From positions 991,514 through 1,055,513 of the forward strand of contig NW_003314315.1 of NCBI RefSeq assembly GCF_000143415.4: 64,000 nucleotides of DNA. The letters run 5' to 3'. Origin of the DNA: Selaginella moellendorffii (Eukaryota; Streptophyta; Lycopodiopsida; Selaginellales; Selaginellaceae). The notes below the pieces were generated by a model. The model saw nothing but the letters and a program-made list of their open reading frames with translations, searched no databases and had not been told where the DNA came from. Shown here in pieces: positions 33,026-44,148 of the stretch. Positions within the stretch are counted from its first letter, which is position 1. The number at the start of each line of letters is the position of its first letter. Position numbers and translations under genes: made by a program.

Positions 33026-34424
33026 GTGAATTTTAGCTAGAAATTGTATACTACCGATTTCAAACATTGTAGTTTTCCAAGACAGGATATATGAGAATTG
33101 ATGCAAATGGAAAGATACCACCTGAGGAAATCAATTAGATTCAATCTCCTTTTTTTCTTTTTTCTTTTCAATTACGGAAATCTCTAAGAGAACTCAAAAA
33201 AGATGTGTACAGCAAACTCGTGAACTTTAGATTTGCCATATAAAATACTTTCTCCTATACACTTGCACTGTACAAATACAAAGGGCCTGGCCGTACGCCT
33301 CTTGCAAGCTGGCGGTCACAAGCATTGGTTGTGTCATATGGTGGTTGGCGCCTGGCGTCAGCGGCGGAGGGGACAACGTGGCATCTAAGTACGGAGGAGA
33401 CTTTCGTACGCGGGAATCTCCCCCGGATTCCCTGGGAATCTCCTGTCGCCCCTGCAACACCAGCCTTGTCGTTGCCCCGCTGAAGCGCAATAAAAACAAG
33501 GCGCAGGAAGAAACGAGGAACTTTGCGACACTGACAAACACAGGAAAAAGCAAAGCGACGGTTTGGTGGTGGCAATGGAAAACAATGCCCAAATTCAATT
33601 CGAGCTATAATCAATGGCTGCCAGGAGAAAAACATTATAAAAACAATGGTTTTGATACAAGGATTACATACATACCTTTAGTTTTTTTCATTCTTCTTCT
33701 CAGACTTCTTCTTCTCGGCTTGGCTTGGCTTGGCTTGAGAATCAAATCCCTGCCTGCAACAACATTACAATAAAACTAATGGCCCCTGCTGTGGATCTGA
33801 TATTGTTGGTGAGAAAAGAAGGGGCGCTTTGAAGCTTTTAGAATGAAGTGAAAAGAGAGGTTCGTTCTTATCTAAAAGCCATACTCCGGCGGGGCAAAAG
33901 GATAGATTTAAGTAGTTCTTTGATGATGTCGCTAGTTAAGATCCAAGCGCTGTTCCTTGACAATGGATCTGGATTTCCGGATGCAACCTTCTCCTTTTTC
34001 TTTTTGGCCTTCGGCTGTTGATTGTCTCGCCAGAAGCCAGCAAGTAGCGCAGCCAGCGAGCATCAATCAATCAGCTCACTAGAAAGGAAGGAATAAAAAA
34101 AAAGCCAAGAGAGGAGCAAACCTTTGAGCTTGGCTGCTGCCTACAGCACGACACATTTATAAAGCGACCTTCGTACGCGTGTATTCCGCTTCTTGCTTTG
34201 TTGTTTGCCTTTACTTGCTTGCCTTGGTGCTCGCTCGCTCGCTCCCTTCCACTAGAGGAGAGTCCCTGTGAGAGAAGGAGAGCGTAAGTTAGCAGTCGCA
34301 GTGAGAAACAACAAAAAGGAAAGAGAACTTCTTGCCTAGATTGCATTGTCGGTTTCATTCCTGTGAGAAGCGACCCGGTCTCTCGGCTCCACTTTTCTCT
34401 CATCATCATCACCGTAGCCTCGTC
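33026..34424. other. Intergenic region and GRF leader
   Basis: An open stretch of about 140 codons at 33345-33773 on the plus strand shows no domain and is low-complexity at its end, so it is not called. CTCGCTCGCTCGCT and GGCTTGGCTTGGCTTG microrepeats occur. The last 300 bp probably form the 5' leader of GRF. Confidence 0.5.
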
Positions 34425-35798
34425 ATGGACTTGCGCCTCAACCAACTTTACAACAATTCCAAACGATCTCCGCCACCGCCTTCGTCGTCTTCACCGCTGC
34501 CACTCGACAGTTACGAACACCACGCAGAAGCAGCGGCGGCGTCAGCGGCAGCGGCAGCAGCAGCCAGGTTCTACTCGTCGGACCGTCCCCCTCCCACATC
34601 TCACAGAATGCTGGATCAACACACGGGCAGCACCTTCATTCCAATGGCTGCTGACTACGGCCACTTCTGCGACACCGCTCTGAAACAGGCAGGAGCTGCA
34701 GGTCCGTCATCAGTGATCTCACAAAGCCAAAGGAATTCTCGCAAGAGTTTACTCACCTGGCTGCCTTTTCTCGCTTTTGCAGGAGGAGACTTCCACCACG
34801 GCCACTTCCCTTTCACGGCCTCGCAATGGCTGGAGCTGGAGCACCAGGCGCTCATCTTCAAGTACATGCTGGCAAGAGCACCTGTCCCGGCGGAGCTCAT
34901 CATTCCCATCCGGAGGGCCTTCTCCCTCTCACCCAACAGTGAGTGTTTTTATAGATTTCCCTGATCTCCCGCGCCTCTTTGTTCGCTTTCGTTTCTCCCT
35001 GGCCACCGACATTGGCCTATCTTCATCATCGTCTCATCCTGTGGGTCCTTGGAACAGTTCAGCCACATTTTAGAGAGCCGCACCGCACTGTGCCGCTACA
35101 TGTTTTTCTGTTCCCAAGACTTGCGCCACCCACGGGAAAAACAATAATTGCTCATGTCCCTGCCCCTTCTTGTCATGCTTGCAGCCTTCCAGGTCGGACT
35201 TTGTCCGAGCAACCTCATGGACTCGGAGCCGGGCCGGTGTCGACGGACCGACGGCAAGAAATGGAGGTGCGCCAAGCCGGTGGTAGCAGTCGACCAAAAG
35301 TACTGCGAGAGGCACATCCACAGAGGCAGGAACAGGTCCAAGAAGTCCAAAGCCACGCTGACGACGGCCGATGCTCAGCCGCCTCAAAACCCGTCACCAC
35401 TTCCGGCCCCGGTCCAGCAGCACTCGAAAGTTCCCGACTTTGTCGAGCGTCCGACTGATAAGCACAACGAGGACCAAAGGTACTGACTGTCACGAACGAG
35501 TTCCGCTCGAGAGAGTATTCCCTGCCCCTTGACGAACTATTTTGCCAGAGGAAGCTGCGGACCACGGCCCGAGCAGGACACGGATCACGGCCACAGTCGC
35601 AAAACACCTGAAGCGCTGCTGCGGCATTTCTTCGATGACTGGCCCCGGGCCTCCGAAGGCAGGGAGCAGAATCCATCCCCCCATTTCGAAGAGGAAGAAC
35701 CACCTGTTGTTCAGAACACTAGAACCTCGTCCTGCTTCCCCCAACCAAACTGGCACTGGAACATGCCGACGAAGATGTCTATACTGCCAACTTTGTGA
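34425..35798 (+). CDS. GRF: Growth-regulating factor (GRF) transcription factor
   Basis: Four exons (34425-34701, 34783-34938, 35185-35479, 35549-35798) give a 325-residue frame. The QLQ domain is [20 protein letters not shown]. The WRC domain is [20 protein letters not shown] with [14 protein letters not shown], a C3H zinc finger plus nuclear signal. Downstream is the FFD motif [11 protein letters not shown]. GRFs bind DNA through WRC and pair with GIF co-activators through QLQ to drive cell proliferation. The N-terminus is Ser/Pro/Ala-rich. The segment just after WRC, where seed-plant GRFs carry the miR396 site, reads RSKKSK and matches that site poorly. Confidence 0.94.
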
Positions 35799-35944
35799 AG
35801 AGCCAGCAGGACCCGGTACCTAGACTAGATCCACATATAATCCACAGGACACGGCACCAAGGGACCAAGGCACCAAGGCAAGCTTGTCATTCTTTGTCTG
35901 CAGACAACTTTATTAGACAACTTACAGACGTGTTCTTGGAGTAG

Positions 35945-37249
35945 TCAGTCAGGAATGACAACTTCCACGTATCTCTTGCCATCAATGTAAGGCCTATTTG
36001 GATTGTGTTCTTGTAACCACCGAGCGAACCATCTCTGCGTTCTGATCAAGGACTGCACGCAGGTAAGTGGAACATACAAGCTGAGAAGTAGAAAAGGATA
36101 CAAGCACTTTGAGCGGCTCCGAATAAGGCTTGGCTTTGCACAACGCTGTCAATCCCATTATCAAAGTTCGCTTTAAGGTCTTGTCGAAGGTGATCCGAGC
36201 CTTCGGTGGATCAGGTAGAGGATCCATAACCACTGCACAGGGAAAACACAATTTTATCCATTTTTGAAGCTCTCGCTTCTCAGAAGTCCAGGCATTTACC
36301 ATTGGGAAAAATAAACTTGATCTCCTGTCTTGCACGTGCTGCATTAAAGCTACCATGCACTGCATTTCGCAGGATATCCCTTCCAAAGCGCGCTCGTAAG
36401 CTGGAGCAAGAACGGCGAGTATGAGAGAAGTTCATAAATCCAATCAGCAAAACAAGCCTCAAAGGCGACTCTTTGCGAGCTTGCTCTGGATCTGTGGGAC
36501 CGATCACAACATTCCATGACCTTGCCGCTCGCTCCTTTCCCAAGACGAACCCGTGCACAGGTCCACTGAATTGTTTTACTAAAGGTTCATCAATACAACC
36601 ACACAAATCGAGAGTGTATTACCTGCTCATGAACCGAGTCAATCTCTGAAACCACGGCTTGCCACGGTGATGGTCATAAAATATGCCAGCTCTGACAGAA
36701 GTAAACTGCATAAACAACAGGGCCATCAACGAAAACGGTCCAAACAAGAACAACACTCACCTTAATGTAAGCCTCGTGCACTATGACAAAACCGTGAGCA
36801 TGCATTGCGTATCGTATCTCACGATCATGACCAGCTTTGAGAGCATCCGGTTTGATGAGTGCCAACGTCAGCTCGGTGTAAACAACTTTTGCGTGAGTCG
36901 GAGCTTGCTCCTTGAATTTAAGCTCTGTCTTGATGGACTCAGATACCATCTCCGATATAGATTCGTTGACGGCATCCTCGTGATCCTGATAGTACTCTTT
37001 TTCAAACTTTATGGCCTCCGAGACCACGACTGTCGTAGACTCGGCGGCCGCAGCCAGTTGATCCTGCTCGTAGGAGAATGTTTCTGATACCACACTGTCG
37101 ACGGCCTTAGTGACGACTGTAGTTTCTTCTCCAGTGAGTCCTCTTTCGACGTCAACTGCCTGGACAACCAAGGAAATCGCGCTGTCTACAGCCGCAGCAC
37201 TGTTCACGGAGAGCTCTCGAGGTCGTGCCTGCTCTGGAGATTCCGCCAT
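35945..37249 (-). CDS. Nucleoside diphosphate kinase plus Dpy-30 protein (NME5/RSP23-like)
   Basis: Six exons (37249-36761, 36705-36623, 36565-36458, 36400-36300, 36232-36108, 36052-35945) give 337 residues. An acidic N-terminal extension of about 125 residues precedes an NDPK domain (ELTLALIKPDALKAG, GPVHGFVLGKERAARSW, GPTDPEQARKESP, LRARFGRDILRNAVHGS) with the catalytic His in NAVHGS. The C-terminus is a Dpy-30-like helix pair (KRTLIMGLTALCKAKP, RWLQEHNPNRP). This pairing is that of NME5/RSP23, a radial-spoke component of motile flagella, so a role in sperm flagella is inferred. The intron after 36458 must start with GC to keep the NDPK frame. Confidence 0.85.
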
Positions 37250-37387
37250 TGTCTTCTCACAGTAAAACTGTCGACCTAACTCAACACTGGAAACACGCTA
37301 CGTGGCAACCCCCGACGGTTATTTGGAAACGAAAAGAAAAAAACAATACCTTTTACAGTAGTAGATACAGAAGAAGAACGCCTTTCA

Positions 37388-38741
37388 TCAGACAGTGCTC
37401 TTCGATGATTTAAGGCTCTTGGTTTTCCCAAGCAAGGACATGAACATGTTCTTGCTACGGGAAGGAACTGAGCGGAGATCCTTTGTAGGACGCTCTCCAT
37501 CAGTGGACATGAGGGAAGACAATGACTTTGATTCCTCTGCGGGAGATCCCTGCCATATAAATCAAATTACTCGACCAGTGACTAGTTTGAAAAAGTTCTT
37601 CTTACTTTGTTGGATCGTGGCGTTCCGCCTGATACTACTTTTGGCGACACCGGAAGCGTATCTATTCGTGATGTTAGAGAAAATAAACACAGTAACTGGT
37701 TCTTACCATGCACGACGTCACGCCTTGTTCCGTTGCTGTGAAGACGCAGACGGATGAATACAAAAATCAGTGAGTGTTTGGGCCGACTCACCTGCTTGCC
37801 ATTGGTTGAGGTGATCCAGCCTTAGAATCCACACCAGCACGACCTGGAGTACCATAAGTAGAAGCTGGGAAGAAAGAAGCACGCGAATTACGTAAAGTAA
37901 CGGGGAGATTTAGAAAAACACACACACATACCGTCTCTCTCAATTTCTTGCACCCGCGGACTTTTACCAGTAGAGACCATTCGAGGGGAATCATTCTGAC
38001 TTTCAGGTCCAGTCACGGGTGATTTAGGCAACTCGACATCGCCATTCTCTAGAATGAAAAAAGAAAAGAAAAAAACGATCAGCTATCAGCAATGCACGAC
38101 AGTGTTTGTAATTATAACCTGCCTGGGAAACTATAATGCTTGTGGTGCCGAGGATATGTTTTGTAGAGGCACTGCTGTTTGAGAGCTTCACGGTCCGTGT
38201 ACTCTTGGCAGGTTCGATAGCGCTATGGAGACATAGAGATCCATAAGTTCTTATTCTTATTCCAGAAACGAGATAAGTCTACCTGAGCGAGCGATGAAAT
38301 CCGGAGATCGGCAGATACGATTTCGGAGTTTTGCTGGTCGAGAAGATCATTGAGCTTGCACGCTACGGTGCCGAGATGATCTACTGCATTGACGAGCGCT
38401 TTCACAGAGTAGTCCTTAAGATTTTCCAAAACGCTGCAAACAAAAATTCCCAATCTCACTACCCCAAGAAGATAAGAAAGATCTTACGCTTGCTTTTGCT
38501 CGCTGTAGAGATACGAGGATTCGCAGTACTCCGCGGCAGAGTGTAATTGTGGTCTCAAATTCTTGAGCTCCTAACCAGCAGTCCAATGCGCGCACAGATC
38601 GAGCCACAGCGAGTGGAAGAACAAGAACAATACCTGCAAAGCCATGACGAAATGCCGGCTCCGATGCATCGAGACCTCATCGTATGTCAGCGCCGTCTCT
38701 GTAACAGTGGAGATCGTCGGCGAAGGAGACGAAGGCTGCAT
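37388..38741 (-). CDS. ABIL: ABI-like subunit of the SCAR/WAVE complex
   Basis: Nine exons (38741-38634, 38570-38488, 38433-38283, 38222-38123, 38048-37932, 37864-37792, 37735-37707, 37661-37606, 37549-37388) give 292 residues. The Abl-interactor homology region is clear: DEVSMHRSRHFVMALQELKN, SAAEYCESSYLYSEQKQAVL, LKDYSVKALVNAVDHLGTVA and RYRTCQEYTDREALK. The rest is Ser/Pro-rich and ends SLKSSKSTV. ABI proteins are structural subunits of the complex that activates ARP2/3 for actin branching. A GC-AG intron after 38123 is needed to keep the frame. The stop is 138 bp upstream of the NDPK start on the same strand. The start is 107 bp from the divergent gene at 38849. Confidence 0.92.
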
Positions 38742-38848
38742 TGCGATCGATCGATCGCGATCGAATGAGGAGCCCTAGAGCATAAATTAAACATTAGGGC
38801 TCGGGGTTTAGTTGCCTAGTATATTCACCTTAGATTCTTTTAGGTTTT
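38742..38848. promoter_or_regulatory. Compact divergent promoter region
   Basis: Only 107 bp separate the start codons of ABIL (minus) and the disordered protein (plus), so the two 5' leaders and promoters must share this DNA or extend into each other. It contains the palindromic string CGATCGATCGCGATCG near 38747. Confidence 0.55.
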
Positions 38849-40063
38849 ATGGAGCGCGAGTTTGTGATCTCGGCTTCCCAGGAGGAGATTCTCAGCGCAA
38901 TCCCTGGATTTTGCCAGCAAGAAGAAGCTCCTGCTCCAGCGGATGCCAATGCCGAGGTTCTTTCTCCTCCCCCTGCTGCCCTTGCGGTAGATCTTCCAGA
39001 GAGCAGCTTGGATTCGCAGCCGGTGATTCATCCCGTGGTTTTCAGCTCGCCGCCGGACACGCAGCCCTCGCAGGAGATTCGCGAGGGCGAGGGCAGCGAT
39101 GATGCCGAGGGTAACAACGATCGGCTGGAGGTAAATTTCAATACCCAGGGATACATCCAATCGCCGGCTCCTCCCGCGACGAAGAATGCGGCAAGAGCAG
39201 TGGGGACTCCGCCAGACAGCCAGCGCAGCGACCGAAGCTTCAACGGGGCTTTCGAGAGCGATCGATCGCAATCGCCGTGCAGGCCATTGCACTGGCCGAA
39301 TCTTCCTGGTGTGGGCTTGACCACGCAATCGCCCAGCATTCGTGGAAGGGATTGCAGTAGCTCTAGCCCGAAACAGGATGGAGGAGAGAGTGCCAGTCCA
39401 GGATTTGACACTGGTGGAAGGCGGTCGAGCGGTAAAAGGGGAAGAGAAGAAACAACGATCGCGTTGGAAAGCCTCAATTTTTCTCAGTTCGTCAGTCCAG
39501 CGAAGAACAGAGAAGCAGCGGCGACGACACCGCCACCTCGTCCATCCATTGTTGGCGATCGTCATCCAACACCGCCAGCCATTGTGGGCGATCGTCACCC
39601 AACACCGGCTCCATCTCCCGGGATTGTGACACCGCCTCCAAGCTCGCACGACGTCGAGAAAGTGCTGTCGAATCCCCGGTCCATCCCCGCTCGGGATCTC
39701 ATTACCACAGTGGCTTCGAGCTCCGGAGGAAAGAAGGCGAGCACCAGGCTCGCCGAGGCTGACGAGAACTTCATCAGTCCCAACTCGGAGCTTGTGACTT
39801 TGAGGAGGAGGAGGAGATTGCTGAGCAGCAGCTCATCGACACCCCAACCAAGTGATGGCGGTGGCGATGGTGAACATAACGATTATCACGATCATCACAC
39901 GAGCAGCTCGAAGAAAGCGAGGACTGGAGCTCCAAGGAGCGTGGAAGCTGTGATAACTTCTTGGATGAGGCCTTGCCGGGAGGTGAAGGACTTTGGAGTC
40001 GCGGAGTTCTCGGCAGCACTGCAAAGGATTGGATACAGGCTGCCTGGTTTTGGAAATGACTAG
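38849..40063 (+). CDS. Unrecognised disordered Ser/Pro-rich protein
   Basis: Intronless 404-residue frame with no recognised domain. It is rich in Ser, Pro and Asp/Glu with several SPP, TPP and SQ motifs (SSPPDTQPSQE, SFNGAFESDRSQSP). There is a direct repeat IVGDRHPTPPA/IVGDRHPTPAP and basic patches that look like nuclear signals (GKRGREE, RRRRRL, SKKART). The C-terminal 45 residues (SVEAVITSWMRPCREVKDFG ... GYRLPGF) look folded and are the part partly duplicated at 50090-50245. A nuclear, phosphorylated role is a guess. Codon-level openness over 1.2 kb supports a real gene. Confidence 0.7.
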   Translation: MEREFVISASQEEILSAIPGFCQQEEAPAPADANAEVLSPPPAALAVDLPESSLDSQPVIHPVVFSSPPDTQPSQEIREGEGSDDAEGNNDRLEVNFNTQGYIQSPAPPATKNAARAVGTPPDSQRSDRSFNGAFESDRSQSPCRPLHWPNLPGVGLTTQSPSIRGRDCSSSSPKQDGGESASPGFDTGGRRSSGKRGREETTIALESLNFSQFVSPAKNREAAATTPPPRPSIVGDRHPTPPAIVGDRHPTPAPSPGIVTPPPSSHDVEKVLSNPRSIPARDLITTVASSSGGKKASTRLAEADENFISPNSELVTLRRRRRLLSSSSSTPQPSDGGGDGEHNDYHDHHTSSSKKARTGAPRSVEAVITSWMRPCREVKDFGVAEFSAALQRIGYRLPGFGND

Positions 40064-40183
40064 ACAAAAAGCTGGTTCAAGTGATCTTCGCCTTTTGGAA
40101 GGGACGGACGCGATTTGCGCACCCTTTTGGAACGGACGGCAGGAAGAGTATTAAAGAGTTATTTAGGTAATTCATTTCTTACG

Positions 40184-40396
40184 ATGGCGAGCCAGAAGTT
40201 TTTGGTGACAATCGCTGCTGTGAGCGCTGCAGTCTTTGGAGCTGAGCAAGAACACAAGTATCATCAACAAATCGGGACGATGGCATCGTTGAAGAGAGGA
40301 TGGTGTTTAACGGGAGGCGCTCTAGAGCAGGAAGAAAACAGATTGGAACAAAGGGTGCTCCAGTTTTTTCGCTTCATCCCAGGCGCTAGATACTGA
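40184..40396 (+). CDS. Short hypothetical protein
   Basis: 70-residue frame starting ATG with a mildly hydrophobic N-terminus (KFLVTIAAVSAAVFGAE), then charged sequence. No family recognised. It is 120 bp downstream of the gene above and may be in its 3' region. Low confidence. Confidence 0.3.
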   Translation: MASQKFLVTIAAVSAAVFGAEQEHKYHQQIGTMASLKRGWCLTGGALEQEENRLEQRVLQFFRFIPGARY

Positions 40397-40998
40397 TCTA
40401 CTGAATCCTGTAACATTTAGAGAGTAGATAGAACTCTCGTTGTATGTAAGTACACTCCCCGGAACTCAAGAAATACTTTCTGAGTTATTGGGGTTGGATC
40501 TCACGTGACCAGTTAAGCATGGAATATAATTTCGTGAACGTCCACCTGCTTGTTAAAGGTCGTGGTTTCTCTTACATCATTGAGACGAGGATTCCTGTTT
40601 GTTGCTACTCACTGCAAAGATACCAAGGACAACTTTAGAGAGGCCACCACTGCAAAGGACGCACTCGTGCAAGTTTTCAGACAATAAGTGTGGAAAAACA
40701 TTGCGGGGCCATTTCTAAGCTATACGAGAAGATTGTGCTGCGCTTGGATTGGCCTCCTAAGACGCGAGAGCTGAGCGCAAAAAGATGAAAAGGATTTGTA
40801 GAATGTAGACGAAGACATGCATGTGGTTGTGGCAGGCCCAAATCAGCTTCTTAAGATGCACTGGATCACCGCATTCCAACCAGCATCACAATAAGCAATT
40901 GCACCTTCCAAAGCTTTTGTTGTCGCTTTTCCAGAGTGTTGCCACAACAACAATGTGAAACTTGTCGCGCGTCCCAATTTAAGGCTCTCCAGAAAGAA
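40397..40998. other. Intergenic region
   Basis: No gene recognised. Short open pieces occur in several frames, perhaps decayed coding sequence next to the P450 pseudogene. Confidence 0.4.
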
Positions 40999-42355
40999 AT
41001 GGAAGCCAAGGAGCAGCCACACTACTAGTTTGTTGTTCTCTACTTGTATGACTTTTGTTTCATCAGCGTTCAATAACTCCAGTCTTTGGGCACTCGCTCG
41101 GTGAACTGCCACACCAGTCCCTTGTGAAGCTCTCCAAGAAGCTGGGAGTGGTTCCAGCGCTGATGATCGACTTGGCACAATGCGCACTAGAGTTTCTCAC
41201 CATACACATGAAAAGAATGGGAGCGACAATGGATGGGAAAGAATTATATATAACAAGAGGAGAAAGGGTCCTCACTCATGACCCTCCAGTGACAATCTGG
41301 GTATAGGAATCTGGAAGGTGGCAAAACATATGCCACTTGGATGTCATGAGGAGAAGAGCATATCACCTCAAGAATACAATATTGCATTTGCCTTAAATAC
41401 AAACTCGAACTGTTTGTTCTTTGGCAGCAGGGGGCGTTGAATTCTCCTGCTGGTGACCACTGAAATATAGTGACGAAACTGGTCACTCTGGAGCTCTTCA
41501 CTTCCAAGAACATGGAGGTATTCAAACCTTTACGTGCCGAGGGGATTCTCCAGGTGTTGAAATCCATCACTCGCCAGGAGGGAAGCGTAGTCAGCATATG
41601 GAACCGGCTCCCTGTGCTCAACGTGAACAACATAGCTCAGATGGCTTTCCACAAGCAGGTGATTGGCCATCCAATGTTTGAGAGGTTCCTGATGGTATTG
41701 GAAGAGTCATTGGATCTCGCGGCTGTTTCTGTGCCTGGAGAATTCCTTGATCCTTACGGCACTGTTGCAAAAATGAAGGCTTTGATCAATGAGATATACC
41801 AGATGATTGTCGACGAGCACAAGTTAAAGAGGAAGGTAAACTACAATGCCGGTCCTGATGATCGTGTTGATATACTCCTTGCAGAAGGTGTGGACGAGAA
41901 CACAATCAAAGGAATGGTCATGGTAAATCATCATTTTTGCTCACATCCGAGTGGGCTCTCTCCTCGCTCATAAACACTCCGAGCTGCATGGAGAAAGCCC
42001 AAGAGGAGCTCGATAGAGTTGCTCGAGACAGCCGTGTGCAAGAAGAGGATCTAGACGAGCTCGTCTACTTGAAAGCCAAGGAAACGTTCCGGCTGCATCC
42101 GCCACTGCCGCTGTTGCTGCCACGCGAGTCAACGCAAAAGTGTACCTTCCAGGGCGAGTATGAAAACCCAAAAGGTTTGACAGTTTATTGTCAATCTCTA
42201 GGCAATCGGGCGGGATCCCAGCCTATGGGAATCCCTGAACAGTTCAAGCCCGAGGGGTTCCTGGAAAGCTCCATTGTCATTGTGGGGACTATCTACAGAC
42301 CATGGTGGAGCTCACCCTTGCTAGTCTACTCCAGGCTTTGATTGTAAACATGAAA
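40999..42355 (+). pseudogene. Cytochrome P450 pseudogene
   Basis: Degenerate paralogue of the intact P450 at 48395-49904. Recognisable are HSLGELPHQSLVKLSKK, LVTLELFTSKNMEVFKPLRA, YGTVAKMKALINEIYQMIVD, TSEWALSSLINTPSCMEKAQ, KETFRLHPPLPLLLPRESTQ and IPEQFKPEGFL. The N-terminal anchor is scrambled, the intron/I-helix junction is deleted (AGTDTS is missing), and the heme loop FGAGRRICAG has been removed by a deletion between LESS and the final TMVEL-like segment, now out of frame. It cannot bind heme. The Copia element begins directly after it. Confidence 0.9.
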
Positions 42356-42366
42356 TTGTTGTATTA

Positions 42367-42496
42367 TGAAACGGTGTTGTGTTATTATTATGACGGTTGA
42401 TACATGGTTAAATGTATGGGTTTATCGTGACGATCCGTGGCAGCGTCTGGATCGCTCACGTGGCTGTGTGCTGACGTGGTCTTGTTCACTCCCACA
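42367..42496 (-). repeat. 3' LTR of the Copia element
   Basis: 130 bp. It matches 45751-45870 with a few substitutions and a GACGTGGT segment absent from the other copy. Confidence 0.93.
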
Positions 42497-42519
42497 CTTC
42501 TCAAGGCCAACGTCTAAAG

Positions 42520-44148
42520 TCAGCCCAAGAGCCTTCGTGAAGACTTCATGTTTAACACGAGGAAGTGGTTTGTTAGCACGTCCGCTAGCATGGAGTTTGT
42601 CGGGCAGAACTCCAGCTCGATCATTCCTCTCTGGATCTGCTCTCGTATAAAATGGAAGCGCAGCTCAATGTGTTTAGTACGAGAGTGGAACCTGGAGTTC
42701 TTGGTCAAAGCTATTGCAGACTGGTTGTCACACAATAGCTTGACCACGCCCGTGTTGATTTCTAGATCCTGGAGAAGTCCCTTCAGCCATGCTGCTTCCT
42801 TGATTGCAGCTGCTGCAGCTATGTGCTCAGCCTCGGTACTTGACATTGCTGTAATAGCCTGTCGTTTGCTGCACCAGCTTGCGACATTTCCATTTAGCAG
42901 GAAAACGTAGCCTGTGGTTGACTTCCTGTTGTCTGGATCCCCGGCCCAATCAGCATCAGAGTAACCAGCCAGCTTGTTGCCGCTCTCGCCTCTGGAGTAC
43001 TTTAAAGTTATCTGGTTTGCCACGTACCTCATAATACGTTTCAAAGCCTGCCAGTGTGCTGTGGAGGGACGGTCCAGGTACTTCGCCACTGTTCCCACAG
43101 CATACGCAAGGTCAGGCCGAGTGGAGATTACCAGGTAGATCAGGCTGCCGACCATAGAGCGATAGACTGCTCTAGATGCTTTCTCCTCCTCGGGAGATTG
43201 ATCAAGGTACTTTCCACGCTCAGCAGATAATTTCGTGCCTGTTTCCATGGGAGTAGCAACTGGATTAACATGAGCAAGGCCATACCTCTGGAGCACGTCG
43301 GAAACATATTTTGCCTGGCTTAGCTCCAGAGTGCCTCGTTCCCTGTTGCGCGTCACCTGGATACCGAGGCAGAAATGCAACTCACCGAGGTCTTTCATGG
43401 CAAATTTAGCGCCAAGGTACGTTTTAAATTTGTGGATCAAACGTAGCTGATTTGCCACGAGAATAGCATCGTCCACATATAGCGCAAGGAACAAATAGCC
43501 CCAGCGTCAAAATATATGTAGAGGCTACGCACGAAAAATTAGAAAAGAATTTATTTTCGTGTACCATTGGCGTGGCGACTGCTTGAGTCCGTAGAGAGCT
43601 TTGTGAAGCTTGCAAACGAGGTGTTCTTCTCCAGGCTGGATAAAACCAGGAGGCTGGGCCACATACACCTCTTCATCGATGTGGCCGTTAAGGAACGCAG
43701 TACAAACGTCAAGTTGATGGAGCTCGAGATCCAATTCTGCAGCTAAGATTAGTAGCATACGAATGGTTGTGAGTTTCACCACAGGGCTGTAAGTCTCCGA
43801 GTAGTCCAGCCCATGAACTTGAGAAAATCCGCGTGCCACAAATCTCGCCTTGTAGCGCTCAATGCTTCCATCAGCGTTGTACTTTTTCTTAAACAACCAC
43901 TTGGATGAGACGAGCTTTCTACGAGCTGGAAGTTCAACCAGCGACCAAGTGTTGTTTTTCTGGAGAGAATCATACTCCTCCTGTATAGCTGCCTGCCAGT
44001 GCTCAGCTTCTGGTCCGTGTAGAGCCGCCTGGGGACCGAGAGAGGCAGGTGGAGCCGTCAGAGCCCAGAAGTAGGCACGCTTTCCTATAGGCATCGCCTC
44101 CTTGGCTTTGAGAGATGGTTTCACGACACGACCCGAGCGTGTCACCAC
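42520..44148 (-). pseudogene. Copia reverse transcriptase and RNase H
   Basis: The RT N-terminal part (44148-43525) has HWQAAIQEEYDSLQKNNTWS, RYKARFVARGFSQVHGLDYS, LDVCTAFLNGHIDEEVYV and LYGLKQSPRQWY. The C-terminal part (43494-42520) has the catalytic box ALYVDDAILVAN and the Copia RNase H signature GYSDADWAGDPDNRKSTTGY with DNQSAIALTKN and RTKHIELRFHFIRE. A frameshift and stop near 43500-43525, exactly before YVDD, separate the halves. Confidence 0.92.

Noticed and set aside
33345-33773. 142-codon plus-strand frame
   Set aside because: No domain, no splice support, and its hydrophobic end comes from CTTCTT/GGCTTGGCTT microrepeats.
36928-37060. Possible second protein domain in the NDPK N-terminus
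   Set aside because: Acidic, Val/Ser/Glu-rich sequence with weak internal repetition (VSEAIKFE, VSESIKTE) but no recognisable fold.
41055-41306. Possible short P450-like gene
   Set aside because: Piece of the P450 pseudogene; lacks a membrane anchor, I-helix and heme loop.
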